In this document: in pieces, positions 1 to 6,637 of the stretch | Layout of the letters: each line of letters opens with the position of its first letter | Position numbering within the stretch: position 1 is the stretch's first letter | NCBI GenBank assembly: GCA_035500275.1 | Contig: DATJXI010000201.1 | Span: 1 to 6,637 of the forward strand | Length of the DNA: 6,637 nt | Direction: 5' to 3' | Origin: Roseiarcus sp035500275 | Lineage (GTDB): Bacteria; Pseudomonadota; Alphaproteobacteria; Rhizobiales; Beijerinckiaceae | The notes under the pieces: generated by a model | Told to the model about the DNA's origin: nothing | What the model saw: only the letters and a program-made list of their open reading frames with translations | Databases searched by the model: none | Position numbers and translations under genes: made by a program

Positions 1-318
1 CCGCGGTTTCTTTTCACCTGGCCGAACGCCCGAATCAGCGTGATGGGCGGCGAACAGGCTGCGAGTGTGCTGGCGACGCTGCGCCGGGACGCGCTGGGAG
101 CGGAGGGGCGGGAATGGTCGAAGGCGGAGGAAGAGTCTTTCAAGGGGCCGATTCGAGACAAATACGAGACGGAGGGCTCGCCCTACTACGCAACAGCGCG
201 TTTGTGGGACGACGGAATCCTGACCCCGCAGGAGACGAGGCGCGTCCTGTCGCTCGCGTTCTCGGCGACGCTGAACGCGCCCCTCGAAGCGACGCGGTTC
301 GGAGTTTTCCGGATGTAG
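1..318 (+). CDS. mccB: 3-methylcrotonyl-CoA carboxylase, carboxyltransferase (beta) subunit, C-terminal part
   Basis: This is the last 105 codons of a gene that begins before the window; frame 1 is open from the first base. The product transfers the carboxyl group from carboxybiotin on MccA to 3-methylcrotonyl-CoA, giving 3-methylglutaconyl-CoA in cytosolic leucine/isovalerate degradation. The visible part is the end of the acyl-CoA carboxyltransferase C domain. It contains ARISVMGGEQAASVLAT, then PYYATARLWDDGI, then LNAP, and ends in RFGVFRM. This closely follows the C-terminus of MCC beta subunits (the human protein ends FGIFRM) and fits propionyl- or acetyl-CoA carboxylase less well. The natural C-terminus is intact, so the gene is not broken by what follows. 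A GTG and an ATG at 40-45 are internal codons, not starts. The partner gene mccA lies about 3.1 kb downstream instead of directly adjacent. Identification is firm; geranyl-CoA carboxylase is a less likely alternative. Confidence 0.93.
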   Translation, partial: PRFLFTWPNARISVMGGEQAASVLATLRRDALGAEGREWSKAEEESFKGPIRDKYETEGSPYYATARLWDDGILTPQETRRVLSLAFSATLNAPLEATRFGVFRM

Positions 319-368
319 CGCTGCCGAGAGCGCAGCCGCGCGCCGGCCTGCCCAGCTTCCAGCAACTC

Positions 369-1247
369 ATGCTGCCGGTTTTAACGACGATCGCCAGGCG
401 GCGCGACGATATCAGCGTGGCCGAGCTTGAAGAGGAAATCGGTAAGTCCCTCAGGATTTCCCCCGACGAGCGGGCCCGCATAGTCCCGAGCGGGAGCCAG
501 ACCATCCTTTTCAACCGGATCAACTGGGCGCGCGCCTACCTGTCCAAGGCGGGTCTCGTCGAGACGACCCGCCGCGGCTATTGCCGCGCAACCGAGCGGG
601 GAAGGAAGCTGCTCGCCGAAGGGATCGCGGAAATCGATGTGACGGTGCTTGAGCGCTACCCCGAGTTTGTCACATGGCGCAGGCAGCAGAAGGCCGAGCA
701 ACCGCTGGCCGAGACGCCGGCGGCCGACAAACCGGAGGAAGTCATCTCCTCGAGTTTCGAACTCCTCAACGCAGATCTCGCGCGGGAGATCATTGAGCGG
801 GTCCACTCCTTCAGCCCCGCTTTTTTTGAGCGGCTCATTGTCGATCTGCTGGTCCGCATGGGTTATGGCGGCGGCCGCCAGGAGATGGGGCGGGCGCTGG
901 GGCGCTCCGGGGACGGCGGCGTCGACGGCCTCATCAAGGAGGACGAACTGGGGCTCGACGTCGTCTACGTCCAGGCCAAGCGGCTCGATCCGGAAAAGCC
1001 CGTGCCGGTTCGCGAGGTTCGCGACTTCGTCGGCGGGCTCGAAGGCCACCGCGCGACCAAGGGCGTCTTCGTGACCACGTCCTACTATCCAAGCACGGCC
1101 TACGATTTTGTCGCCCGTCTTTCGAAAAGGGTTGTGCTGATCGACGGCGCCGAGCTTGCGAACCTCATGATCCGGCACAAGCTTGGCGTGCGGGTAAAAG
1201 ACACCTATGAGGTGAAGAAAATCGACGAAGACTATTTCGTCGAGTAG
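369..1247 (+). CDS. mrr: Mrr family type IV restriction endonuclease
   Basis: The product is a Mrr-like nuclease of 292 residues from this start; E. coli Mrr has about 304. Family members cut methylated foreign DNA in the cytoplasm without a partner methyltransferase. The N-terminal 80 or so residues match the Mrr winged-helix domain: VPSGSQTILFNRINWARAYL, then KAGLVETTRRG and TERGRKLL. After a low-complexity linker, the C-terminal half is the PD-(D/E)xK catalytic domain. It shows E154 in FFERL, GYGGGR, D186 in GDGGVDGLI, Q202 and K204 in YVQAKR, and the GVFVTTS strand. All expected catalytic positions are present, so it looks active. The start is uncertain. Family homology begins at LPSFQQL, seven codons before this ATG, where only a CTG (348) is available, and neither site has a Shine-Dalgarno sequence. 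A far upstream ATG (114) has GGAGG seven bases before it but lies inside mccB. No methylase or other restriction gene is adjacent. Confidence 0.9.
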   Translation: MLPVLTTIARRRDDISVAELEEEIGKSLRISPDERARIVPSGSQTILFNRINWARAYLSKAGLVETTRRGYCRATERGRKLLAEGIAEIDVTVLERYPEFVTWRRQQKAEQPLAETPAADKPEEVISSSFELLNADLAREIIERVHSFSPAFFERLIVDLLVRMGYGGGRQEMGRALGRSGDGGVDGLIKEDELGLDVVYVQAKRLDPEKPVPVREVRDFVGGLEGHRATKGVFVTTSYYPSTAYDFVARLSKRVVLIDGAELANLMIRHKLGVRVKDTYEVKKIDEDYFVE

Positions 1248-1664
1248 GTTTTCCACGCGGGCGCGGTTAATCTAAAGTCGAATGGCGCGAAAACGCCTCC
1301 GCCGCATCGCACTGGAGCCAAATTGCCGCCACCGCGTCGTTCTCGCGCTCAGTCGACGGGCTTGGAGGAGAGGCGCGCTGTAGCGGTTCCGATCCCAGGG
1401 ATCATTCTGCTCGCGTTGTTCGAGCAGCCTCTCGCACTCGAAGTCCGCATGCTCAATAACCATTTGAGATCGTTACGCTTTGTTTTTCTCGATAGAAACA
1501 TGAATTCTAATGATATCAATGGCTTACGGTCTAGGTCCGACAGCCTGACAGCATCACTAAACGAAGAGGGCTGTGGGGTCATTGGGCCCGCAGCCCTTTT
1601 TCATCTCGCTTTTTACTCCGACTGATCCACGAGGGGGAAACCGCGCCCTCGCCCATCCCGCGCG
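1248..1664. other. Gene-free stretch with AT-rich segment and small inverted repeats
   Basis: I find no credible protein gene in these 417 bases. The first part (to about 1440) is GC-rich and contains a 13-base palindrome GATCCCAGGGATC (1391-1403). A 7-base-pair inverted repeat follows at once, CTGCTCG/CGAGCAG (1407-1413 and 1421-1427, spacer 7). Bases 1441-1560 are clearly AT-richer (hand counts 38% and 43% G+C per 60 bases). The stretch then ends in an intrinsic terminator at 1567-1601. It could hold a small plus-strand RNA, a long mrr 3' UTR, or the remains of a decayed insertion. No promoter hexamers with good spacing stand out, so none is claimed. Confidence 0.5.
1567..1601 (+). terminator. 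Rho-independent terminator, plus strand
   Basis: An 11-base-pair stem is formed by AGGGCTGTGGG (1567-1577) and CCCGCAGCCCT (1587-1597), with one G-T pair and a 9-base loop. Five T residues follow directly (1597-1601), so it should act on plus-strand transcripts. The nearest plus-strand gene, mrr, ends 320 bases upstream, which is a long distance for its own terminator. In the minus direction the sequence after the stem is only a broken pyrimidine tract (CTCTTCGTTT). It may still act weakly on the DUF992 gene, whose stop lies about 65 bases away. Confidence 0.85.
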
Positions 1665-2153
1665 CTACTTTTTCGGCGGGGGCGGCAGCAGCGTTACGGT
1701 CGTAATTCCGCCCGCGATGTTGAGCCCGGTCTGACCCTCGACCGAGAGAGGCTGAAGCGAGAAGGCGCGGCCGGTTCCGCCGACCAGCACGTTGGCGCCG
1801 AGGCCCGCTCCGGCGCTGGCCTGCGCGCCGACGCCGACGTACGTGCCCGACAACGCGCCGCGCGGGACCCCCGATGCAGGCGCAAGCACGCCCCAAATCA
1901 GCCGGCCCTGGCCCACGGCGCCGAGGGCCACTCCGAATTCGTCGATACGGCCAAGATAAGTCTCCGGCGGGTCACCGTTCACGGGCTTAAAAGTGCAATA
2001 CATCGTCTGCTTCTGGACGAGGAACATGCCGACGCCGGCGGAGACGTCGCAGGAGAGCGTGCCCACTTGCGTCGCCGACTGCGCCGACGCGGAGGACGTT
2101 GCGAACGTGCTCAGCATGACGCCTGCGGCGAAAGCGAGAAAACCAGTCTTCAT
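1665..2153 (-). CDS. DUF992 family secreted protein
   Basis: The product is 162 residues. It has a typical Sec signal peptide: MKTG, a hydrophobic core, and a likely cut after ASA at residue 24 (ASA|QS). The mature part matches DUF992 as found across alphaproteobacteria. It has VGTLSCDVSAGVG near the start, an internal GTYVGVGAQ segment followed by GLGANVLVGG, and LQPLSVEGQTGLNIAGGI near the end. Cys35 and Cys53 are the only mature-part cysteines seen and could form a periplasmic disulphide. The C-terminus is a proline-rich tail (LLPPPPKK). The function of the family is not known. The start is well supported by GAGGT seven bases upstream (plus-strand 2161-2165). The gene lies 88 bases downstream of the patatin gene on the same strand. 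Its leader carries overlapping inverted repeats (see 2179-2221), so it may be separately controlled. Confidence 0.87.
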   Translation of the reverse strand: MKTGFLAFAAGVMLSTFATSSASAQSATQVGTLSCDVSAGVGMFLVQKQTMYCTFKPVNGDPPETYLGRIDEFGVALGAVGQGRLIWGVLAPASGVPRGALSGTYVGVGAQASAGAGLGANVLVGGTGRAFSLQPLSVEGQTGLNIAGGITTVTLLPPPPKK

Positions 2154-2178
2154 TTCGTTGACCTCGAATGTTGACGCA

Positions 2179-2221
2179 TTGCGCCCTGGCGAAACGCCAA
2201 GGGACCGTTAACAGGGCGCAA
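2179..2221 (-). repeat. Overlapping inverted repeats between patatin and DUF992 genes
   Basis: A perfect 10-base inverted repeat, TTGCGCCCTG (2179-2188) and CAGGGCGCAA (2212-2221), encloses a 23-base spacer. A second hairpin, CCCTGGCG/CGCCAAGGG (2184-2191 and 2195-2203, one bulged A, loop AAA), shares bases with the first left arm, so the two cannot form together. The element lies just after the patatin stop and just before the DUF992 start on the minus strand. It has no T-tract, so a standard terminator is not supported. It could be an operator, an attenuator-like leader or a factor-dependent 3' end. Confidence 0.55.
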
Positions 2222-2241
2222 ACGGCTAACGGCCTCACATG

Positions 2242-3303
2242 TCAGAACGGCGAAGGCGACTCCGCGCGTCGTTCCGCCGCGGCTGGCAAATCCCGCTCCA
2301 GCCACCGTTTCGCGGCCTCCCGCCCGGCAAGATGGAGGCGCTCAAGAAAATCCCGGCCGAGATTGGCCGCGCTTTCGTCAGCGAGGCCGTCGAATTGCTC
2401 GTCGGCTGAGATGCGGCCGATCCTGAGGCGCTTCAGCCTCGCGGTCAAGCCGAGGATCTTTGCCTGTTTGAGCGCCTCGAGTTCGGCGTTGAGGGTCGCG
2501 TTGAACTGGATCTGCTCCAAACGGGCGGCGATCTCGCGCGGCGATTTCGGCAGCCGCTCGCAGGTCGAGGGCGTCAGCTGCACGATGAGCAGGTGGGCCG
2601 CGTCCGAGGCGCCGACGAGCGGCAAGAGGGGCGGGTTGGCGGCGTAGCCGCCGTCCCAATACGCGTCGCCGTCAAGCTCGATTGCGTGATGCAGGAGCGG
2701 CAGGCAGGCCGAGGCGAGCACCGCATCGACCGTCAATTCGTGATTGGCGAGGATGCGGAGCTTGCCGTCGCTGACGCGGGTTGCGCCGAGCAACAACTTG
2801 ATCTTTGATTCCTGCCGGAGCCGCTCGAAATCCACTTCCGCCGCGAGCGCCTCCCGCAGCGGATTGATGTTGAAGGGATTGAACTGATAGGGCGAGAGCG
2901 TCCTGACGACAAGTTCGAAGCCGGCCCCAAGCGGAGACCCTTTGCTAAGGAACACCGCTGAGTCGCTCATTTTCTTCCAGAAAGTGGAGAGACGCGCGCG
3001 CGCGCCTTCCGGCCCGCCTTCGATCATGCCCGAGGCGAGGAGAACGGCGTTGACAGCGCCTGCGCTCGAACCGCTGATCGCGTCGAAGGCGATCTGCTCC
3101 TCCAGGAGCCGGTCAAGCACGCCCCACGCGAAAGCGCCGAACGAACCGCCGCCCTGCAGCGCCAAAGCGACGCGGGTCGGGGGCCAGCGTGGCGGCGGTT
3201 CATGGCCGAGAAAGGCGAGCGCTTTGTCTATCAGGGTCACTTTGGAGTCCCTCGTCGAAAATCGCGTCTTCGAATCGCTTCCCCCGGACGTCCTGTCGCT
3301 CAT
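2242..3303 (-). CDS. Patatin-like phospholipase (serine acyl hydrolase)
   Basis: The product, 353 residues, belongs to the patatin family, which hydrolyses acyl esters of lipids with a Ser-Asp dyad. All core motifs are present. The oxyanion-hole loop GGGSFG is at residues 51-56, the nucleophile Ser80 lies in GSSAG (78-82), and the dyad Asp217 lies in DGG. The usual VDAVLASACLP segment precedes the Asp. There is no signal peptide or clear membrane helix, so it is probably cytosolic or peripheral. The first 40 or so residues are polar and not part of the catalytic fold. I chose the ATG at 3303 because AAGG lies eight bases before it (plus-strand 3312-3315). An in-frame ATG at 3330 would add nine residues but has a poor ribosome site. 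The gene is divergent from mccA, with 93 bases between starts. Substrate is unknown. Nothing links it to leucine breakdown, and no nucleotidyltransferase is nearby to suggest a CBASS effector. Confidence 0.9.
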   Translation of the reverse strand: MSDRTSGGSDSKTRFSTRDSKVTLIDKALAFLGHEPPPRWPPTRVALALQGGGSFGAFAWGVLDRLLEEQIAFDAISGSSAGAVNAVLLASGMIEGGPEGARARLSTFWKKMSDSAVFLSKGSPLGAGFELVVRTLSPYQFNPFNINPLREALAAEVDFERLRQESKIKLLLGATRVSDGKLRILANHELTVDAVLASACLPLLHHAIELDGDAYWDGGYAANPPLLPLVGASDAAHLLIVQLTPSTCERLPKSPREIAARLEQIQFNATLNAELEALKQAKILGLTARLKRLRIGRISADEQFDGLADESAANLGRDFLERLHLAGREAAKRWLERDLPAAAERRAESPSPF

Positions 3304-3396
3304 GCCTCTAGCCTTACCAAGACGCCCCATTTAGGGCGCTCGAAGCTCGCCAGAGACAGTGCGCCTAGGTACAGGTAGACTATCCGGGAGCCGCGC

Positions 3397-5349
<1,953 letters not shown>

Positions 5350-5376
5350 GGGCGCCGCGCGAGTCGCCTGATGCTC

Positions 5377-5394
5377 CTGTGACCTGGGTCACAG
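5377..5394. promoter_or_regulatory. CRP/FNR-type palindromic operator candidate
   Basis: CTGTGACCTGGGTCACAG is a perfect 8-base inverted repeat around a 2-base centre. It contains TGTGA-N6-TCACA (5378-5393), the classical half-site arrangement bound by CRP/FNR-superfamily regulators. It lies 27 bases after the mccA stop, with its centre about 99 bases before the ATG of the next gene, a plausible operator position. The match is seen directly; binding and the identity of the regulator are inferred. Confidence 0.6.
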
Positions 5395-5404
5395 CGCGCC
5401 GCCC

Positions 5405-5424
5405 GGCTTTTGTGCCACAAAGCC
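5405..5424. promoter_or_regulatory. Second near-palindrome in the same intergenic region
   Basis: GGCTTTTGTGCCACAAAGCC is a near-perfect inverted repeat: TTTGTG-C-CACAAA plus flanking GGCT/AGCC, with one extra T in the left arm. The single central base makes it a poor RNA hairpin, so it is better read as a protein-binding DNA site. It lies ten bases after the CRP/FNR-type palindrome and shares a TGTG...CACA core with it. A paired operator is possible. No T-tract follows, so it is not a standard mccA terminator. Confidence 0.4.
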
Positions 5425-5484
5425 TCATTGGGGAACGTCGGGCCGTGCGCTTGAGGCCCGCCGACGGCAGGGAGGTTTGAAGCC

Positions 5485-6588
5485 ATGCCTACTCACGCGA
5501 CGACATTTATTCGTAGCGCATACCGTCAGTATTTTGCCAACGCGGCGCTGATACTTACGATTATAGCCCTTGGAATTATGCTGGTCGATATAGCGATGCC
5601 AGCGATGATTAACGAAACTTCAGCGGGCAAGCCCTGGCTTTTTGTTCGAGAGTTCTCGCTTGAGGTCGCGTTTGCTTTTCTGATAGCGGCGCTTTTGATT
5701 TTTACGACCGAGCGGAGGTCGAGAGACGAACTGTACGCGATTTTTGACGCTCATTTAGGGAATATCCGGCGAACTGTTCGCGTCGGCATTGAGGAAATCG
5801 GAAAGATCCAAGGTCTGTGCAGTTTTCTCGCCAAGGTTAATTCTGATTCAGACAATCCTATGAGTTTATCCAGTGTCATAATTCGAGAATTGAGCGATGA
5901 GATATATAGAAAGTATGTCGATGGACTCCTTGCCACTAAGACCGGGTTCAAGATTGACGATATTAGCTGGTCATTAGAGACAAATGAACTGCTTTATAAG
6001 GCGCTCCTACAAGCAAAAGTTATGAATCAGGAAATTCGAGTAACACATACCGACAATTTGGATATTTGGCTTGACGAATATGAACCGGAAGAGACGCTGA
6101 AGTGCCAAAAACGATTGTCGGAAGAGAATAATGTCAAGATTATAAAAATATTTGTTGGACCAGAAGCATTAGATCGGTCGAGCAAATATCAGGCAGCGAT
6201 CGAGAAGATGAGGAAGTATAATATTGAGGCTAAATATGTCAGGCATTCAACTCCTTCGGACATCATCGACATGACGTGGTTACCGAATGCGCAATTGGTC
6301 ATGACCTGGAGGTCAAGGGCCGAAAACAATATATCGGAAATAGAGATGATAGAGCTTTCGTCGGACGAGGAGCTGCAGCGCAAGTTGGAAAGCGACTGGG
6401 CATTCCTGCTTGATCGGCATGAAGAAGAAGGTCAGGAAGAGCTTGTCTCCGAAGCTCGGCAGCCAGTCGCAATTCTCAGGCGCGCGTCTGGCTTCACGAA
6501 GCGTGAGGACGCGCGCCAGCCTTCCCTGACGAGCGTCCACGATCAAGGCCGACGGACTTCGGCGCATATCCGGGCGGCGACGGAGTGA
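5485..6588 (+). CDS. AT-rich gene for a two-helix membrane protein of unknown function
   Basis: I do not recognise this 367-residue product as a named family. Two hydrophobic helices lie near the N-terminus, about residues 18-40 and 58-75, joined by a short external loop. ERRSR follows, which by the positive-inside rule puts the rest in the cytosol. A helical region (about 80-180) leads into an alternating strand/helix domain: EIRVTHTD, then VKIIKIFVGPEAL, a helix, IEAKYVRHS, LVMTWRSR and ISEIEMIELS. That order recalls half of a phospholipase-D-like fold without an HKD motif, but this is only an impression. The start is strong: GGGAGG lies nine bases before the ATG. Codon use is far AT-richer than mccA (37% G+C hand-counted at 5821-5880), which points to transfer. 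From about residue 312 the coding sequence turns GC-rich again and the tail is polar and probably disordered. It could be a stress sensor or a membrane effector of a defence system; neither is shown. Confidence 0.78.
   Translation: MPTHATTFIRSAYRQYFANAALILTIIALGIMLVDIAMPAMINETSAGKPWLFVREFSLEVAFAFLIAALLIFTTERRSRDELYAIFDAHLGNIRRTVRVGIEEIGKIQGLCSFLAKVNSDSDNPMSLSSVIIRELSDEIYRKYVDGLLATKTGFKIDDISWSLETNELLYKALLQAKVMNQEIRVTHTDNLDIWLDEYEPEETLKCQKRLSEENNVKIIKIFVGPEALDRSSKYQAAIEKMRKYNIEAKYVRHSTPSDIIDMTWLPNAQLVMTWRSRAENNISEIEMIELSSDEELQRKLESDWAFLLDRHEEEGQEELVSEARQPVAILRRASGFTKREDARQPSLTSVHDQGRRTSAHIRAATE
6479..6517. repeat. Long hairpin inside the 3' end of the membrane-protein gene
   Basis: GGCGCGCGTC (6479-6488) and GACGCGCGCC (6508-6517) form a perfect 10-base-pair outer stem. 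Inside it, TTCACG (6492-6497) pairs with CGTGAG (6501-6506) around the loop AAG, with one T-G pair. The total is about 16 pairs with small internal bulges. It encodes part of the GC-rich C-terminal tail, and no T-tract follows. It resembles an intergenic hairpin or REP-like element that has become part of an open frame. Confidence 0.6.
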
Positions 6589-6598
6589 CGTCGCCGCC
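6573..6598. repeat. GC hairpin enclosing the stop codon
   Basis: GGCGGCGACG (6573-6582) and CGTCGCCGCC (6589-6598) are perfect 10-base inverted repeats around a 6-base loop GAGTGA. The last three loop bases are the TGA stop of the membrane-protein gene. The stem is very GC-rich but is not followed by a T-run in either direction, so rho-independent termination is not supported. It may protect the transcript end or be a factor-dependent stop. Bases 6599-6637 show nothing else I can name. Confidence 0.55.
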
Positions 6599-6637
6599 GC
6601 GTGCTGCTCAAAACAGGAGCGCACGGCAAGAAAAGGT

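Noticed and set aside
381..1256. 291-codon minus-strand open frame opposite mrr
   Set aside because: It is a mirror of the mrr coding strand, which carries the complete Mrr domains; there is no recognisable motif in the antisense product.
1272..1463. Minus-strand 63-codon frame in the gene-free stretch
   Set aside because: It is arginine-rich with no domain or ribosome site that I could see; it is more likely chance or a decayed remnant.
1323..1625. 100-codon plus-strand frame starting at TTG
   Set aside because: There is no ribosome site, it has mixed composition, and it runs straight through the intrinsic terminator hairpin at 1567-1601.
2993..3005. 13-base alternating CG run, possible Z-DNA
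   Set aside because: It encodes ordinary Ala/Arg codons of the patatin gene and is unremarkable at this base composition.
2242..3303. Patatin as a CBASS (CapV-like) effector
   Set aside because: No CD-NTase or accessory Cap gene is present. The neighbours are a DUF992 protein and mccA, and the protein has the look of a housekeeping patatin.
5405..5424. Near-palindrome as an mccA rho-independent terminator
   Set aside because: The centre is a single base, too tight for a stable RNA loop at full pairing, and no T-run follows.
5432..5456. GGAAC at 5432 as the -35 of an EcfG (general stress) promoter
   Set aside because: No GTT-type -10 element occurs 16-17 bases downstream; that position reads GAGG/AGG.
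6313..6624. Minus-strand 103-codon frame at the right edge
   Set aside because: It overlaps the GC-rich hairpins and the AT-rich gene end, and shows no conserved motif.

Overview
The window looks like chromosomal DNA of a high-GC alphaproteobacterium, probably Hyphomicrobiales. The reasons are codon use strongly biased to G/C in the third position (about 73% G+C in a hand-counted 60-base stretch of mccA), a DUF992-family secreted protein, and a leucine-catabolic carboxylase of the expected type. The genus cannot be fixed from the sequence alone.

Layout, left to right. Positions 1-318 hold the 3' end of mccB, the carboxyltransferase subunit of 3-methylcrotonyl-CoA carboxylase. A solitary Mrr-type (type IV) restriction endonuclease follows immediately on the same strand (369-1247). 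Next comes a gene-free stretch of about 420 bases (1248-1664) with an AT-rich part and a strong rho-independent terminator. Two minus-strand genes follow: a secreted DUF992 protein (1665-2153) and a patatin-like phospholipase (2242-3303). Divergent from the patatin is mccA (3397-5349), the biotin-carboxylase/biotin-carrier subunit that partners mccB. After a GC-rich intergenic region with a perfect CRP/FNR-type palindrome (5377-5394) comes an AT-rich gene of unknown function (5485-6588). It encodes a two-helix membrane protein with a cytosolic alpha/beta domain. Its 3' end returns to GC-rich sequence that forms strong hairpins.

The metabolic theme is leucine/isovalerate breakdown: MccA carboxylates its biotin, and MccB transfers the carboxyl group to 3-methylcrotonyl-CoA. 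The unusual point is that the two subunit genes, normally adjacent, are about 3.1 kb apart with three functionally unrelated genes between them, two of them in opposite orientation. The locus therefore appears to have accepted accessory genes on both sides of mccA: mrr after mccB, and the AT-rich membrane-protein gene after mccA. Both could be defence genes, but only Mrr has a recognisable defence domain. No complete new multi-gene system can be demonstrated here. The best candidate for something undescribed is the AT-rich membrane protein and its chimeric, GC-rich control region.
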